A stretch of DNA of 5,534 bases from an uncultured Collinsella sp. (GTDB taxonomy: Bacteria; Actinomycetota; Coriobacteriia; Coriobacteriales; Coriobacteriaceae). The position numbers and the translations under genes were made by a program. Below, piece after piece: positions 1 to 5,493 of this stretch. Below the pieces are notes generated by a model. It ran no database searches, was not told the DNA's origin, and saw only the letters and a program-made list of their open reading frames with translations. The stretch lies in NCBI GenBank assembly GCA_902496645.1, contig CABVBR010000133.1, forward strand, positions 1-5,534. Reading direction: 5' to 3'. Position 1 is the first letter of the stretch. Each line of letters begins with the position of its first letter.

Positions 1-1127
1 GTTTGGCCGCTGCGCGTGCCGTGGCTGATGCCCGCGCCGACGTGGACGCTGCCAGCGCTGCGGTTACCGCGGCGCAGAGTGTCGTGACTGCCAAGTCTGA
101 TGAACTCGATGTCGCCAAGGGCAAGGCTGCCGCTGCCCGGCGTGCGCTGGATGCCGCTCGCGCCGGCGTTGGCGACAAGGAGAGCGCGCTTGCTGCCGCC
201 CAGGACGAGCTGGCTGCGTACTCTGCCGACGTTGCCGCTGCTCAGCGTGCATTTGATGCGGCCTCGGCGGTGCTCGAGGGGGCGCGTGCCGTTCAGGCTG
301 ACGCGCAGGCTGCAGTGAATGCCGCGCAGGGTGCGGCAGGCCAGGCAGATGCCGACGTCGCTGCTGCCCAGGCCGAGCTTGTTGCCGCCCAGGCTGCTGC
401 GAGCGGTGCCGGCACGGCTGTGACCGCGGCTCAGGCCGCATCCGTCGCGGCTGCTGCTCGTGCGGCTCAGCTACATGATGCCGCCGCGGCGCTTGCTCAG
501 GCGACGGAGGACAAGGCCGCTGCCGATGCTGCTGTTGAGGCAGCGGCTTCGGCGAAGACCGATGCCGAGTCTGGCGTGACTGCGGCGGACGACGCCGTAA
601 CGGATGCGACCGCTGATCGCGATGCTTCTGCCGCCGCGGTTGCCCGCCTGCGCAGGATCAACCTTGCCGACGCCATCGCTAGCGGCCGTGCCAACGATGC
701 GGATGAGGCGCTCAACGCTAAGATCGCTGCAGCCCACGATGCCGCCGAGCGCGCCGCAGCTGCCAAGATTGAGCTCGACGCTGCCGTTGCTGCGACGGAT
801 GCTGTGGCACCTGCCTACTTGGAGGCGCTTGCCAACTATACCGCCGCCAAGGCCGAGCTCGACCAGGCTATTGTCGAGCTCAACGCCGAGATCGCTCGCC
901 AAGAGGCCGCCGAGCGCGGGAATGGCGAGCAGACTCAGCCTGCGACGCAGGTGGCGTACCAGGCCAAGCACATGACCTCGGCGTCCGAGGCCACCACGCA
1001 GCAGACGACGATGCCCGCCACGGGCGACGTGTCCAACCTGCTGGGCGAGACGTTCGTAATTGGAGGCACGGTCCTGGTTGCCGCCGGCGTCTTCCTGTCC
1101 GACAAGCGCCGCCAGCTGATCCGTTAG
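1..1127 (+). CDS. Alanine-rich coiled-coil cell-wall-anchored surface protein (3' part only)
   Basis: The reading frame is open from the left edge to a TAG stop, so the true start and any signal peptide lie outside the window; the TTG at position 3 is only an in-frame codon. About 374 residues are visible. Residues 1 to about 300 are very rich in Ala with regularly spaced Asp, Glu, Lys, Arg and Gln (many AAQ, AxAEL and ADV units) and contain no Cys or Trp, which suggests a long helical coiled coil. Residues about 304-336 are a Gln/Thr/Ser-rich linker. MPATGD at 337-342 is an LPXTG-like sorting signal with Met for Leu, followed by a hydrophobic stretch (about 350-366) and a basic tail (K368, R369, R370, R374). 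Sortase substrates of this layout are cleaved between Thr and Gly and joined to peptidoglycan. The role is probably a stalk or adhesin, but no binding domain is visible. A hairpin terminator follows. Confidence 0.88.
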   Translation, partial: LAAARAVADARADVDAASAAVTAAQSVVTAKSDELDVAKGKAAAARRALDAARAGVGDKESALAAAQDELAAYSADVAAAQRAFDAASAVLEGARAVQADAQAAVNAAQGAAGQADADVAAAQAELVAAQAAASGAGTAVTAAQAASVAAAARAAQLHDAAAALAQATEDKAAADAAVEAAASAKTDAESGVTAADDAVTDATADRDASAAAVARLRRINLADAIASGRANDADEALNAKIAAAHDAAERAAAAKIELDAAVAATDAVAPAYLEALANYTAAKAELDQAIVELNAEIARQEAAERGNGEQTQPATQVAYQAKHMTSASEATTQQTTMPATGDVSNLLGETFVIGGTVLVAAGVFLSDKRRQLIR

Positions 1128-1151
1128 GGACGGAGGAAAGCGGATCATTTT

Positions 1152-1197
1152 CGGCGCGCGCCGCAAGGGCATGGGTCCTGCGGCGCGCGCCGCTTTT
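1152..1197 (+). terminator. Rho-independent terminator of the surface protein gene
   Basis: Two 14-base arms (1152-1165 and 1179-1192, CGGCGCGCGCCGCA and its exact complement) enclose a 13-base loop. C and TTTT (1194-1197) follow. The hairpin lies 24 bases after the stop codon. The stem is almost entirely G-C; the U tract is short, but the position and stem strength fit an intrinsic terminator for the upstream gene. Confidence 0.85.
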
Positions 1198-1225
1198 ATC
1201 TTCAAGATTAATTAAGGAGGGACAT

Positions 1226-1582
1226 ATGCAAATTAGAGGAGAGGCCGCGATTGCCTGTGGGTTCATGGCGGGCTTGGCAACGGGGCTGCTGTTCGATGGA
1301 TGTTTCGACAGCTACATCAATCGATTCTGCGATTCTGATTTTCCGAGAGGCTGGCCTCGGAAAACGGCACCGGCTCGTCAAAAGGCGGATGCGCCCATCA
1401 AGTCCCGCAGCGTGGCTGCTTCAAAAACCAAGGTGATCGTCACCAAGAACGGCAAGATTTATCACCGTTCTGGGGGATGCAAAAACCTTCCTCAAAATGC
1501 CATTAGAACAAGCGTGCCACTGGCGACCGCACTCAAACGAGGAAAGACCCCCTGTTCAGTATGTTGCCCGCCAGTGGCTTAG
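1226..1582 (+). CDS. Small membrane-anchored protein with C-terminal Ada-like Cys/His (putative zinc) domain
   Basis: This is a 118-residue protein. The ATG start is supported by an AAGGAGG ribosome binding site at 1214-1220, five bases upstream. Residues about 7-23 (AAIACGFMAGLATGLLF) form one hydrophobic segment, probably a membrane anchor or uncleaved signal; no lipobox is convincing. A basic, low-complexity linker (about 41-68) follows. The C-terminal part carries KNGKIYHRSGGC and TPCSVCCPP, with H80, C85, C110 and C113 (plus C114) as likely metal ligands. The pattern (Tyr-His, Cys after four residues, a helix-like segment, then PCxxC) matches the short domain related to the Ada metal-binding fold that is often found at the C-terminus of secreted nucleases and small secreted proteins. 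No catalytic domain accompanies it here, so the function is unknown. The gene stands between the terminator at 1152-1197 and a gap of about 150 bases. Confidence 0.8.
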   Translation: MQIRGEAAIACGFMAGLATGLLFDGCFDSYINRFCDSDFPRGWPRKTAPARQKADAPIKSRSVAASKTKVIVTKNGKIYHRSGGCKNLPQNAIRTSVPLATALKRGKTPCSVCCPPVA

Positions 1583-1611
1583 ACGATTCTTCGGGGGTGT
1601 TCTGCAAGGAT

Positions 1612-1743
1612 ATGGGTCCCTGCGGATACATGGGTTTAAAAACGTGTCCGCACGGCATGGGACACTTACCCTGCTGCCCTGCTCTGTCGCGGTGGCATGC
1701 ATCTGAACAACGATCCTCTAAGGAGTTCGATATCGATGAGTGA
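1612..1743 (+). CDS. Possible 43-codon Cys-rich ORF overlapping the next gene start
   Basis: An ATG-started frame of 43 codons fills most of the gap between two better supported genes. Its product would have C4, C12, C21 and C22 with H14 and H18, grouped as CGYMGLKTC and HGMGHLPCC, which could bind metal. Its stop overlaps the next start as ATGAGTGA (1736-1743), an arrangement typical of translational coupling. Against it, the AAGGA at 1606-1610 is only one base from the ATG, too close for a good ribosome binding site, and the frame also stays open upstream to an ATG at 1561 that has no ribosome binding site. I do not recognise a family. It may be non-coding leader. Confidence 0.25.
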   Translation: MGPCGYMGLKTCPHGMGHLPCCPALSRWHASEQRSSKEFDIDE

Positions 1744-1975
1744 CAACACCAAGCATCTCGCAAAGAAGTGCGTTAAGGACGCGGGGCCGTGCCTTGCGCT
1801 GTGCGTAGCCGGCGCAGCGGTCGCGCTGCTGGCCGTTCTGGGGCCGTTCGACGTGCTCCGAAGTGCCAGCTCTCTGCACGTTTGCATGGCCCTTGCCGGT
1901 GCCATGATGACCGGTGGCGTGCTCGATCTGGTTTTTTGGGTGCTCGATCCGTTTGGATGGAAGAACGAAGAGTAA
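1736..1975 (+). CDS. Small protein with two predicted membrane helices, unknown function
   Basis: The product is 79 residues. I chose the ATG at 1736 because TAAGGAG (1719-1725) lies ten bases upstream; an in-frame ATG at 1697 has no ribosome binding site. The short N-terminus is polar and Lys-rich (residues 1-16). Two hydrophobic segments follow, about 19-38 (CLALCVAGAAVALLAVLGPF) and about 46-70 (ending LVFWVL), and then a short polar tail ending in KNEE. Cysteines are at 12, 19, 23 and 50. The shape suggests a two-helix hairpin in the membrane with both ends on the same side, possibly cytoplasmic given the Lys-rich N-terminus. I recognise no family. The next gene starts 40 bases later, so co-transcription with the two phosphoesterases is likely, but a functional link is not shown. 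Confidence 0.7.
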   Translation: MSDNTKHLAKKCVKDAGPCLALCVAGAAVALLAVLGPFDVLRSASSLHVCMALAGAMMTGGVLDLVFWVLDPFGWKNEE

Positions 1976-2015
1976 GTCCTAAGGAATGGATACCCCGCAG
2001 CAACAGGAGGTCCCC

Positions 2016-2654
2016 GTGATCTGGTTTACCAGCGATACCCACTTTGGACACGAGAACATGCTACGGCTTAGCGATAGGCCTTGGTCGACTGTTGCGCAGA
2101 TGAACGACGTCATGGTCGCTAACATTAACAGCAAGGTCGCTGCGGATGACGAGCTCTACATCTTGGGCGACTTTAGCTTTAAGATGACGGTCCAAGATGC
2201 CTACGAGCTGCGCAAAGGCATTGCATGTAAGCGCGTCCATCTACTGCCCGGCAACCACGACAAAGACTGGACGCAGCCTGCCGTAGCGGATGCTTTTATC
2301 GTCGAGCCGCCCATTTGCGTGCTCAAGATCGATCGGCAGAAAATCGTGCTGAGCCACTATCCCATGGCCGACTGGCAGGGCATGTCGCACGGCGGCTGGC
2401 ATTTGCACGGGCATATCCACAGTTGCGGCGGCGCGTACAACAAGTTCAACCTCAGACAGGGGCTGATGCGCTATGACGTGGGCGTGGACGCAAACAGCTA
2501 CGCCCCGGTAAGTCTGGATGAGCTCAAGTTATGGTTTGCGCAGGTAAACGAGCCGGTATGTTGCGTTAAATGGCCGTGGTGGGTCAACGCCACGGGCGAC
2601 GAGCAGGTCGAGCGCGACCTCGAAGCCTATAAGAGGGAAGTGGTGATCCGATGA
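2016..2654 (+). CDS. Calcineurin-like metallophosphoesterase (COG4186-like)
   Basis: I place the start at GTG 2016, because AGGAGG (2005-2010) lies five bases upstream and the product then begins MIWFTSDTHFGH, as family members do; an in-frame ATG at 1986 would add ten residues but has a purine-rich stretch only one base away. The product has 212 residues. All metallophosphoesterase motifs are present in order: DTH (D7, H9), GDF (D52), GNHD (N80, H81, D82), the LSHYP histidine (H114) and HGHIH (H131, H133). These residues hold a two-metal centre that cleaves phosphoester bonds. A C-terminal tail of some 45 residues rich in Trp and charged residues (WPWWV) extends past the core. The SDTHFGH opening resembles the COG4186 group, whose substrates are mostly unknown. 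The gene ends in an ATGA overlap with the next phosphoesterase. Confidence 0.9.
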   Translation: MIWFTSDTHFGHENMLRLSDRPWSTVAQMNDVMVANINSKVAADDELYILGDFSFKMTVQDAYELRKGIACKRVHLLPGNHDKDWTQPAVADAFIVEPPICVLKIDRQKIVLSHYPMADWQGMSHGGWHLHGHIHSCGGAYNKFNLRQGLMRYDVGVDANSYAPVSLDELKLWFAQVNEPVCCVKWPWWVNATGDEQVERDLEAYKREVVIR

Positions 2655-3376
2655 CGGTCTATGTGACGGGCGATATTCACGGCGGCCTCGACATGCAAAA
2701 GCTGCGCGATTGGGACCTTGGGGATAGCCTGACGAGCGACGACTATCTGATTGTCGCGGGCGACTTTGGCTTTCCGTGGGATTTCTCTGCCGAGGAATGC
2801 GCCGACATCGCCTGGCTGGAATCGCGTCCCTATACCGTGCTGTTCGTCGACGGCAATCACGAGCGTTTCGATCACTGGGCGGAGCGCCCCATGGAGTTGT
2901 GGCACGGTGGGCTGACGCAGCGCCTGTCGGATACCTCTCCCATACGGCGTCTGACGCGCGGCGAGGTTTTTGAGCTCGACGGCTCAACGATCTTTACCAT
3001 GGGCGGCGCCACGAGTGTGGACAAGGAATACCGCATCCCGTATTCCAGCTGGTGGCCGCAGGAGCTGCCGGATGAGCGCAACTTTGAGGAGGCGCGGGCA
3101 AAACTCGATAGCGTGGGCTGGAAGGTCGACTACGTGATCACCCATACCTGCTCCACGCGCATGCTCTCGCCCACGCTCTATCCGGCGCCCGGGTGGAATC
3201 TCCCTGATGTCGACCGGCTTACGGCGTTTTTCGATGAGCTGGAGGACCGCTTGGACTACAAGCGTTGGTATTACGGGCATTTTCATCGGGATGCAAACCC
3301 GGCCGAGCGCCACACCGTGCTCTACGATCGCATCGTCCTCCTTGGTGACGAGCTCCAGCCGTGGGATGTTGTGTAG
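2651..3376 (+). CDS. Second metallophosphoesterase, cytoplasmic, substrate unknown
   Basis: The product has 241 residues. Its ATG overlaps the upstream stop (ATGA, 2651-2654), and GAGGG at 2634-2638 lies twelve bases upstream, so coupled translation is likely. Motifs in order are GDIHG (D8, H10), GDFGFPW (D38), GNHE (N69, H70), VITHTC (H165) and GHFHRD (H210, H212), a complete set of two-metal ligands. GDIHG and GNHE resemble the phosphoprotein phosphatase group, but the usual GDxVDRG is replaced by GDFGFPW, so protein phosphatase activity should not be assumed. A segment around 118-147 (GGATSVDKEYR...WWPQE) matches the GGAxSxD...WWxxE pattern I associate with a family of bacterial and phage phosphoesterases. 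There is no signal peptide or membrane segment. It is clearly not a copy of its neighbour: the two share metal motifs but little else, so they may act on different substrates. Confidence 0.9.
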   Translation: MTVYVTGDIHGGLDMQKLRDWDLGDSLTSDDYLIVAGDFGFPWDFSAEECADIAWLESRPYTVLFVDGNHERFDHWAERPMELWHGGLTQRLSDTSPIRRLTRGEVFELDGSTIFTMGGATSVDKEYRIPYSSWWPQELPDERNFEEARAKLDSVGWKVDYVITHTCSTRMLSPTLYPAPGWNLPDVDRLTAFFDELEDRLDYKRWYYGHFHRDANPAERHTVLYDRIVLLGDELQPWDVV

Positions 3377-3404
3377 GGGAGGGGCGTAGCGAGCTTTTCA
3401 TACG

Positions 3405-3467
3405 ATGTCTTGGGTAGTTACCCTACATTTCGGCAATGGTGATTATCTGTAGGGTAACTTAAGACAT
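3405..3467. repeat. Imperfect inverted repeat between convergent genes
   Basis: The left arm is ATGTCTT (3405-3411) plus AGTTACCCTACA (3416-3427); the right arm is TGTAGGGTAACT (3448-3459) plus AAGACAT (3461-3467). The 12-base inner and 7-base outer parts pair exactly, separated by an uneven bulge (4 against 1 base), with a 20-base loop. The left arm also holds a smaller GGGTA-GT-TACCC palindrome. It lies about 30 bases from each convergent stop codon, where a two-way terminator would be expected, but neither side has a U tract. It could be a terminator variant, an mRNA-end stabilising hairpin, or a dispersed palindromic element. Confidence 0.7.
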
Positions 3468-3498
3468 ACTGCGAGCCGGAGGAGATGTCGCCGACGGT

Positions 3499-3972
3499 TT
3501 AGAGTTTCAGCGCCATTCGGTTGGTTCCGGGTAGGGTGGCGAAGCCAAAATGTTCATAGAATGCTGCCGCCTTATCATCTACTGGATCGACAACCAAAGC
3601 TCGCGCTCCTGCCAGGGCAGAGATTTTCAAGGCGTTTTCGATGGCATCTTTGAGTAGTGAAGCTCCAAGACCAAGCCCCTTGAACTTCTCGTCGACCCCC
3701 ATCATTCCAAGCAGCACTGTAGGAACTTGGGAGGGGGAGTTCCGCACGAACCATCCTCCATCAACATTTTCGCGAGCCACGGAGTGCGTGCACAGCGTAT
3801 AAAACCCAGCGACTGCGCCGTCGCAATACGATGCGTATATAACCGCTGATCCTCTTCTTCGCGCCGAGGCTGATCTGTTTTTAGCCCATCCGTCTACAAG
3901 AGTATTTCCACAGTGGAAAGCCTCGATGCCTTGACCAACGGGGAGTTGAACGGGCTTGGTAAATGTGCTCAT
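3499..3972 (-). CDS. GNAT acetyltransferase toxin of the TacT/AtaT type
   Basis: The product has 157 residues from the ATG at 3972, which overlaps the antitoxin stop (ATGA, 3972-3969). A TTG six bases further upstream is possible but less likely. The fold runs as in GNAT toxins: N-terminal strand with FTKPVQL and the FHCGNTLVDGWA segment (about 19-30), RRRGSAVIYASY...VAGFYTL (38-60), the acetyl-CoA loop VDEKFKGLGLGASLL (93-107; K96, G99, G101, with Lys where Arg or Gln is usual), then ALVVDPVDDKAAAFYEHFGF with Y139 as the probable catalytic Tyr. Members of this family block translation by acetylating the amino group of charged tRNAs; which tRNA cannot be read from the sequence. The partner antitoxin is directly upstream. 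The toxin looks intact. The region appears less GC-rich than its neighbours, which suggests acquisition by transfer. Confidence 0.93.
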   Translation of the reverse strand: MSTFTKPVQLPVGQGIEAFHCGNTLVDGWAKNRSASARRRGSAVIYASYCDGAVAGFYTLCTHSVARENVDGGWFVRNSPSQVPTVLLGMMGVDEKFKGLGLGASLLKDAIENALKISALAGARALVVDPVDDKAAAFYEHFGFATLPGTNRMALKL

Positions 3973-4235
3973 TCCCAAACTGCTTTACGGTCAAGCAGTG
4001 CTTTTGCGGCTTGAGGCATGGGGGAATCGAGCATTTCGCAAAATGCATCGAAACCATCAGGAGAAAGATAGGTTGTTGACGCCTCGGCAATATCACGTGC
4101 GGAGCTCTCGTCAAGGTGAGCTGTGGCCCATTGGGTGAGAGTTTGCCCACGCAAGGCCGCGGCGCGCTCGTAAGTAAGGCGTTGACGTTCGGTCAGCCTC
4201 AGATCCATACGGCGTTGTTTCTCAATCGTTGGCAT
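3969..4235 (-). CDS. Ribbon-helix-helix antitoxin (DUF1778/TacA type)
   Basis: The product has 88 residues. The ATG at 4235 has AAGGAGG (4250-4244) eight bases upstream; extending the frame to 4280 would run through the promoter and is rejected. Residues about 7-14 (QRRMDLRL) form the DNA-binding strand, about 15-30 (TERQRLTYERAAALRG) the first helix and about 33-50 the second, the usual N-terminal half of DUF1778 antitoxins. The C-terminal half (about 55-82, TTYLSPDGFDAFCEMLDSP then QAAKALL) matches the part that in this family wraps the GNAT toxin and blocks acetyl-CoA use. The gene comes first in the pair, and the promoter palindrome upstream is the expected binding site, giving autoregulation by antitoxin and toxin-antitoxin complex. 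Confidence 0.93.
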   Translation of the reverse strand: MPTIEKQRRMDLRLTERQRLTYERAAALRGQTLTQWATAHLDESSARDIAEASTTYLSPDGFDAFCEMLDSPMPQAAKALLDRKAVWE

Positions 4236-4256
4236 GGCAAAAACCTCCTTTAGATA

Positions 4257-4285
4257 ATTGTACGGAATTATTCCGTACATAACAA
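4257..4285 (-). promoter_or_regulatory. Sigma-70-type promoter of the toxin-antitoxin operon
   Basis: Read on the minus strand, TTGTTA (4285-4280) is followed by exactly 17 bases and then TACAAT (4262-4257), close to consensus at both boxes and at ideal spacing. The transcript would begin near 4250, almost at the AAGGAGG ribosome binding site, so the leader is only about 15 bases. A perfect palindrome fills the spacer. Confidence 0.8.
4259..4279. promoter_or_regulatory. Palindromic operator for the antitoxin
   Basis: The half-sites TGTACGGAAT (4259-4268) and ATTCCGTACA (4270-4279) are exact reverse complements around one central T. The site covers the whole promoter spacer and four bases of the -10 box, so a bound protein would block RNA polymerase. 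Ribbon-helix-helix antitoxins bind such sites; that this one is bound by the adjacent antitoxin is inferred. Confidence 0.82.
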
Positions 4286-4337
4286 GACGCAGAATTATGT
4301 CCTCGTTGAAGGGGGTCGAAGGGGGCGGGGTGACTGG

Positions 4338-5348
4338 CTACTCGGCCGTTATGGTGATGTTCTCACGGTGCGCGCGGATGACATTCCAGCTTAAGTGCTC
4401 GACCAGCTGCTCGGCAGAGCGCGGCGTGGTGTCCGGCGCGATGCCTGTTTGCCCGGCGAGCCAGCCCAGCAGTGCCTCGGGTGTGCCAAAGTGGGTGCGG
4501 AGCTCGCCCAGGTCCAGATCGCGATCGCGCTTGGAAAGACGACGGCCGTCCGGCGACATGAGCAGCGGAATGTGCGCGTAGTGCGGCGTGGGAAGTCCCA
4601 GCAGATGCTGCAGGTAGATTTGGCGCGGCGTGGAGCCCAGCAGGTCGCATCCGCGCACGACCTCGGTGACGCCCATGGCGGCGTCGTCGACCACCACGGC
4701 CAGCTGGTAGGCAAACACGCCGTCGCTGCGGCGCACCAAAAAGTCGCCGCATTCGGTGGCGAGTGCTTCGCATTGGGCACCATACGTGCGGTCCACGAAT
4801 TCGACCACATCGTCTGCGAGGTCGTCGACGGCGGGCACGCGCAGGCGCGTGGCCGGAGCGCGCAGAACGCTGCGGCGGGCAACCTCCTCGGCAGAAAGGC
4901 CTCGGCAGGCGCCGCGATAGATAGGCGTGCCGTCGCTGGCATGCGGCGCGCTCGCGGCGTGGAGCTCGGCGCGCGTGCAAAAGCAGGGGTAGGTGAGGCC
5001 GGCGTCTTGCAGCCGGCGCAGGGCGCTCTCGTACAGATCCAAGCGATCGTGCTGGTAGTAGGGGCCTTCGTCCCACTCAAGCCCTAGCCAAGCCAGGTCG
5101 TCAATCAATTGAGCGGCAAGTTCCGGGCGCTTGCAGCGATCGTCCAGGTCCTCAATGCGTAACACGATGCTGCCGCCCTGGCTGCGGGCCGAAAGCCACG
5201 CGCACAGGCAGCTGAACACGTTGCCCAGGTGCATGCGGCCCGAGGGCGACGGGGCAAAGCGACCCACGACGGGCGTGGGAGCGGGAGAGGAGGTCGTCGT
5301 TGGCGCGTCCGCGGCGGGCGCTGCTATGTTGCGTGCGTTGATATCCAT
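4338..5348 (-). CDS. gluQRS: Glutamyl-Q tRNA(Asp) synthetase
   Basis: The product has 336 residues. GluQRS is a shortened glutamyl-tRNA synthetase without the anticodon-binding domain; it activates glutamate and attaches it to the queuosine base at position 34 of tRNA-Asp. Visible motifs: RFAPSPSGRMHLGN (30-43) with the HIGH-type HLGN at 40-43; LRIEDLDDR (63-71); a zinc site CFC...Y...C (C122, C124, Y144, C148) typical of GluQRS; VVRGCDLLGSTPRQIYLQ (230-247); and the KMSKS-type LSKRD (271-275). The C-terminus stops soon after the catalytic core, as expected. Before the core lies an unusual Ala/Pro/Thr-rich extension of about 27 residues. I chose the ATG at 5348; a GTG at Val28 is possible. 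No ribosome binding site precedes either. The activity depends on queuosine made or salvaged elsewhere in the genome. The neighbouring toxin also acts on tRNA, but the link is probably chance. Confidence 0.93.
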   Translation of the reverse strand: MDINARNIAAPAADAPTTTSSPAPTPVVGRFAPSPSGRMHLGNVFSCLCAWLSARSQGGSIVLRIEDLDDRCKRPELAAQLIDDLAWLGLEWDEGPYYQHDRLDLYESALRRLQDAGLTYPCFCTRAELHAASAPHASDGTPIYRGACRGLSAEEVARRSVLRAPATRLRVPAVDDLADDVVEFVDRTYGAQCEALATECGDFLVRRSDGVFAYQLAVVVDDAAMGVTEVVRGCDLLGSTPRQIYLQHLLGLPTPHYAHIPLLMSPDGRRLSKRDRDLDLGELRTHFGTPEALLGWLAGQTGIAPDTTPRSAEQLVEHLSWNVIRAHRENITITAE

Positions 5349-5355
5349 GCGGACG

Positions 5356-5361
5356 AGTATA
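5356..5361 (-). promoter_or_regulatory. -10 box of gluQRS, suggesting a leaderless transcript
   Basis: TATACT on the minus strand ends seven bases before the ATG at 5348, so transcription would start at or within a base of the start codon. No purine-rich ribosome binding site is present between them or just upstream. No convincing -35 box is seen at 16-18 bases. Leaderless genes with a TANNNT box in this place are common in actinobacteria. Confidence 0.5.
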
Positions 5362-5493
5362 GCGCGGGACACGGTAGGGAAGGCGTTGCCGTGGCTCGCA
5401 AGTTGCCGAGGCCGCGTGTTGTGCGCGGCGGGCACCGACTCAACACCTCGATTACCGCCCGCAAGCTCAGCCCCTTCAACCCCACAAACGACA

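Noticed and set aside
471..1205. Long minus-strand open frame (244 codons) opposite the surface protein gene
   Set aside because: It is a by-product of the GC-rich alanine codons on the other strand, it runs through the terminator hairpin, and its translation is low-complexity Arg/Gly/Leu without a recognisable domain.
1986..2015. Upstream ATG for the first phosphoesterase
   Set aside because: The AAGGA before it is one base away, while GTG at 2016 has AGGAGG five bases upstream and gives the usual family N-terminus.
4236..4280. Antitoxin starting at 4280 (103 residues)
   Set aside because: The added codons are the promoter palindrome and ribosome binding site; the ATG at 4235 has AAGGAGG at good spacing.
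4308..4325. Two tandem GAAGGGGG units
   Set aside because: They are only two short G-rich copies in the gap after gluQRS, without other structure; probably chance.
4395..5087. Plus-strand and other minus-strand frames over 200 codons inside gluQRS
   Set aside because: They are shadows of the GluQRS gene, whose own frame carries all synthetase motifs; their products are compositionally biased and motif-free.
5349..5493. tRNA or other structured RNA in the right-hand gap
   Set aside because: I could not find a cloverleaf, CCA end or conserved T-arm on either strand.
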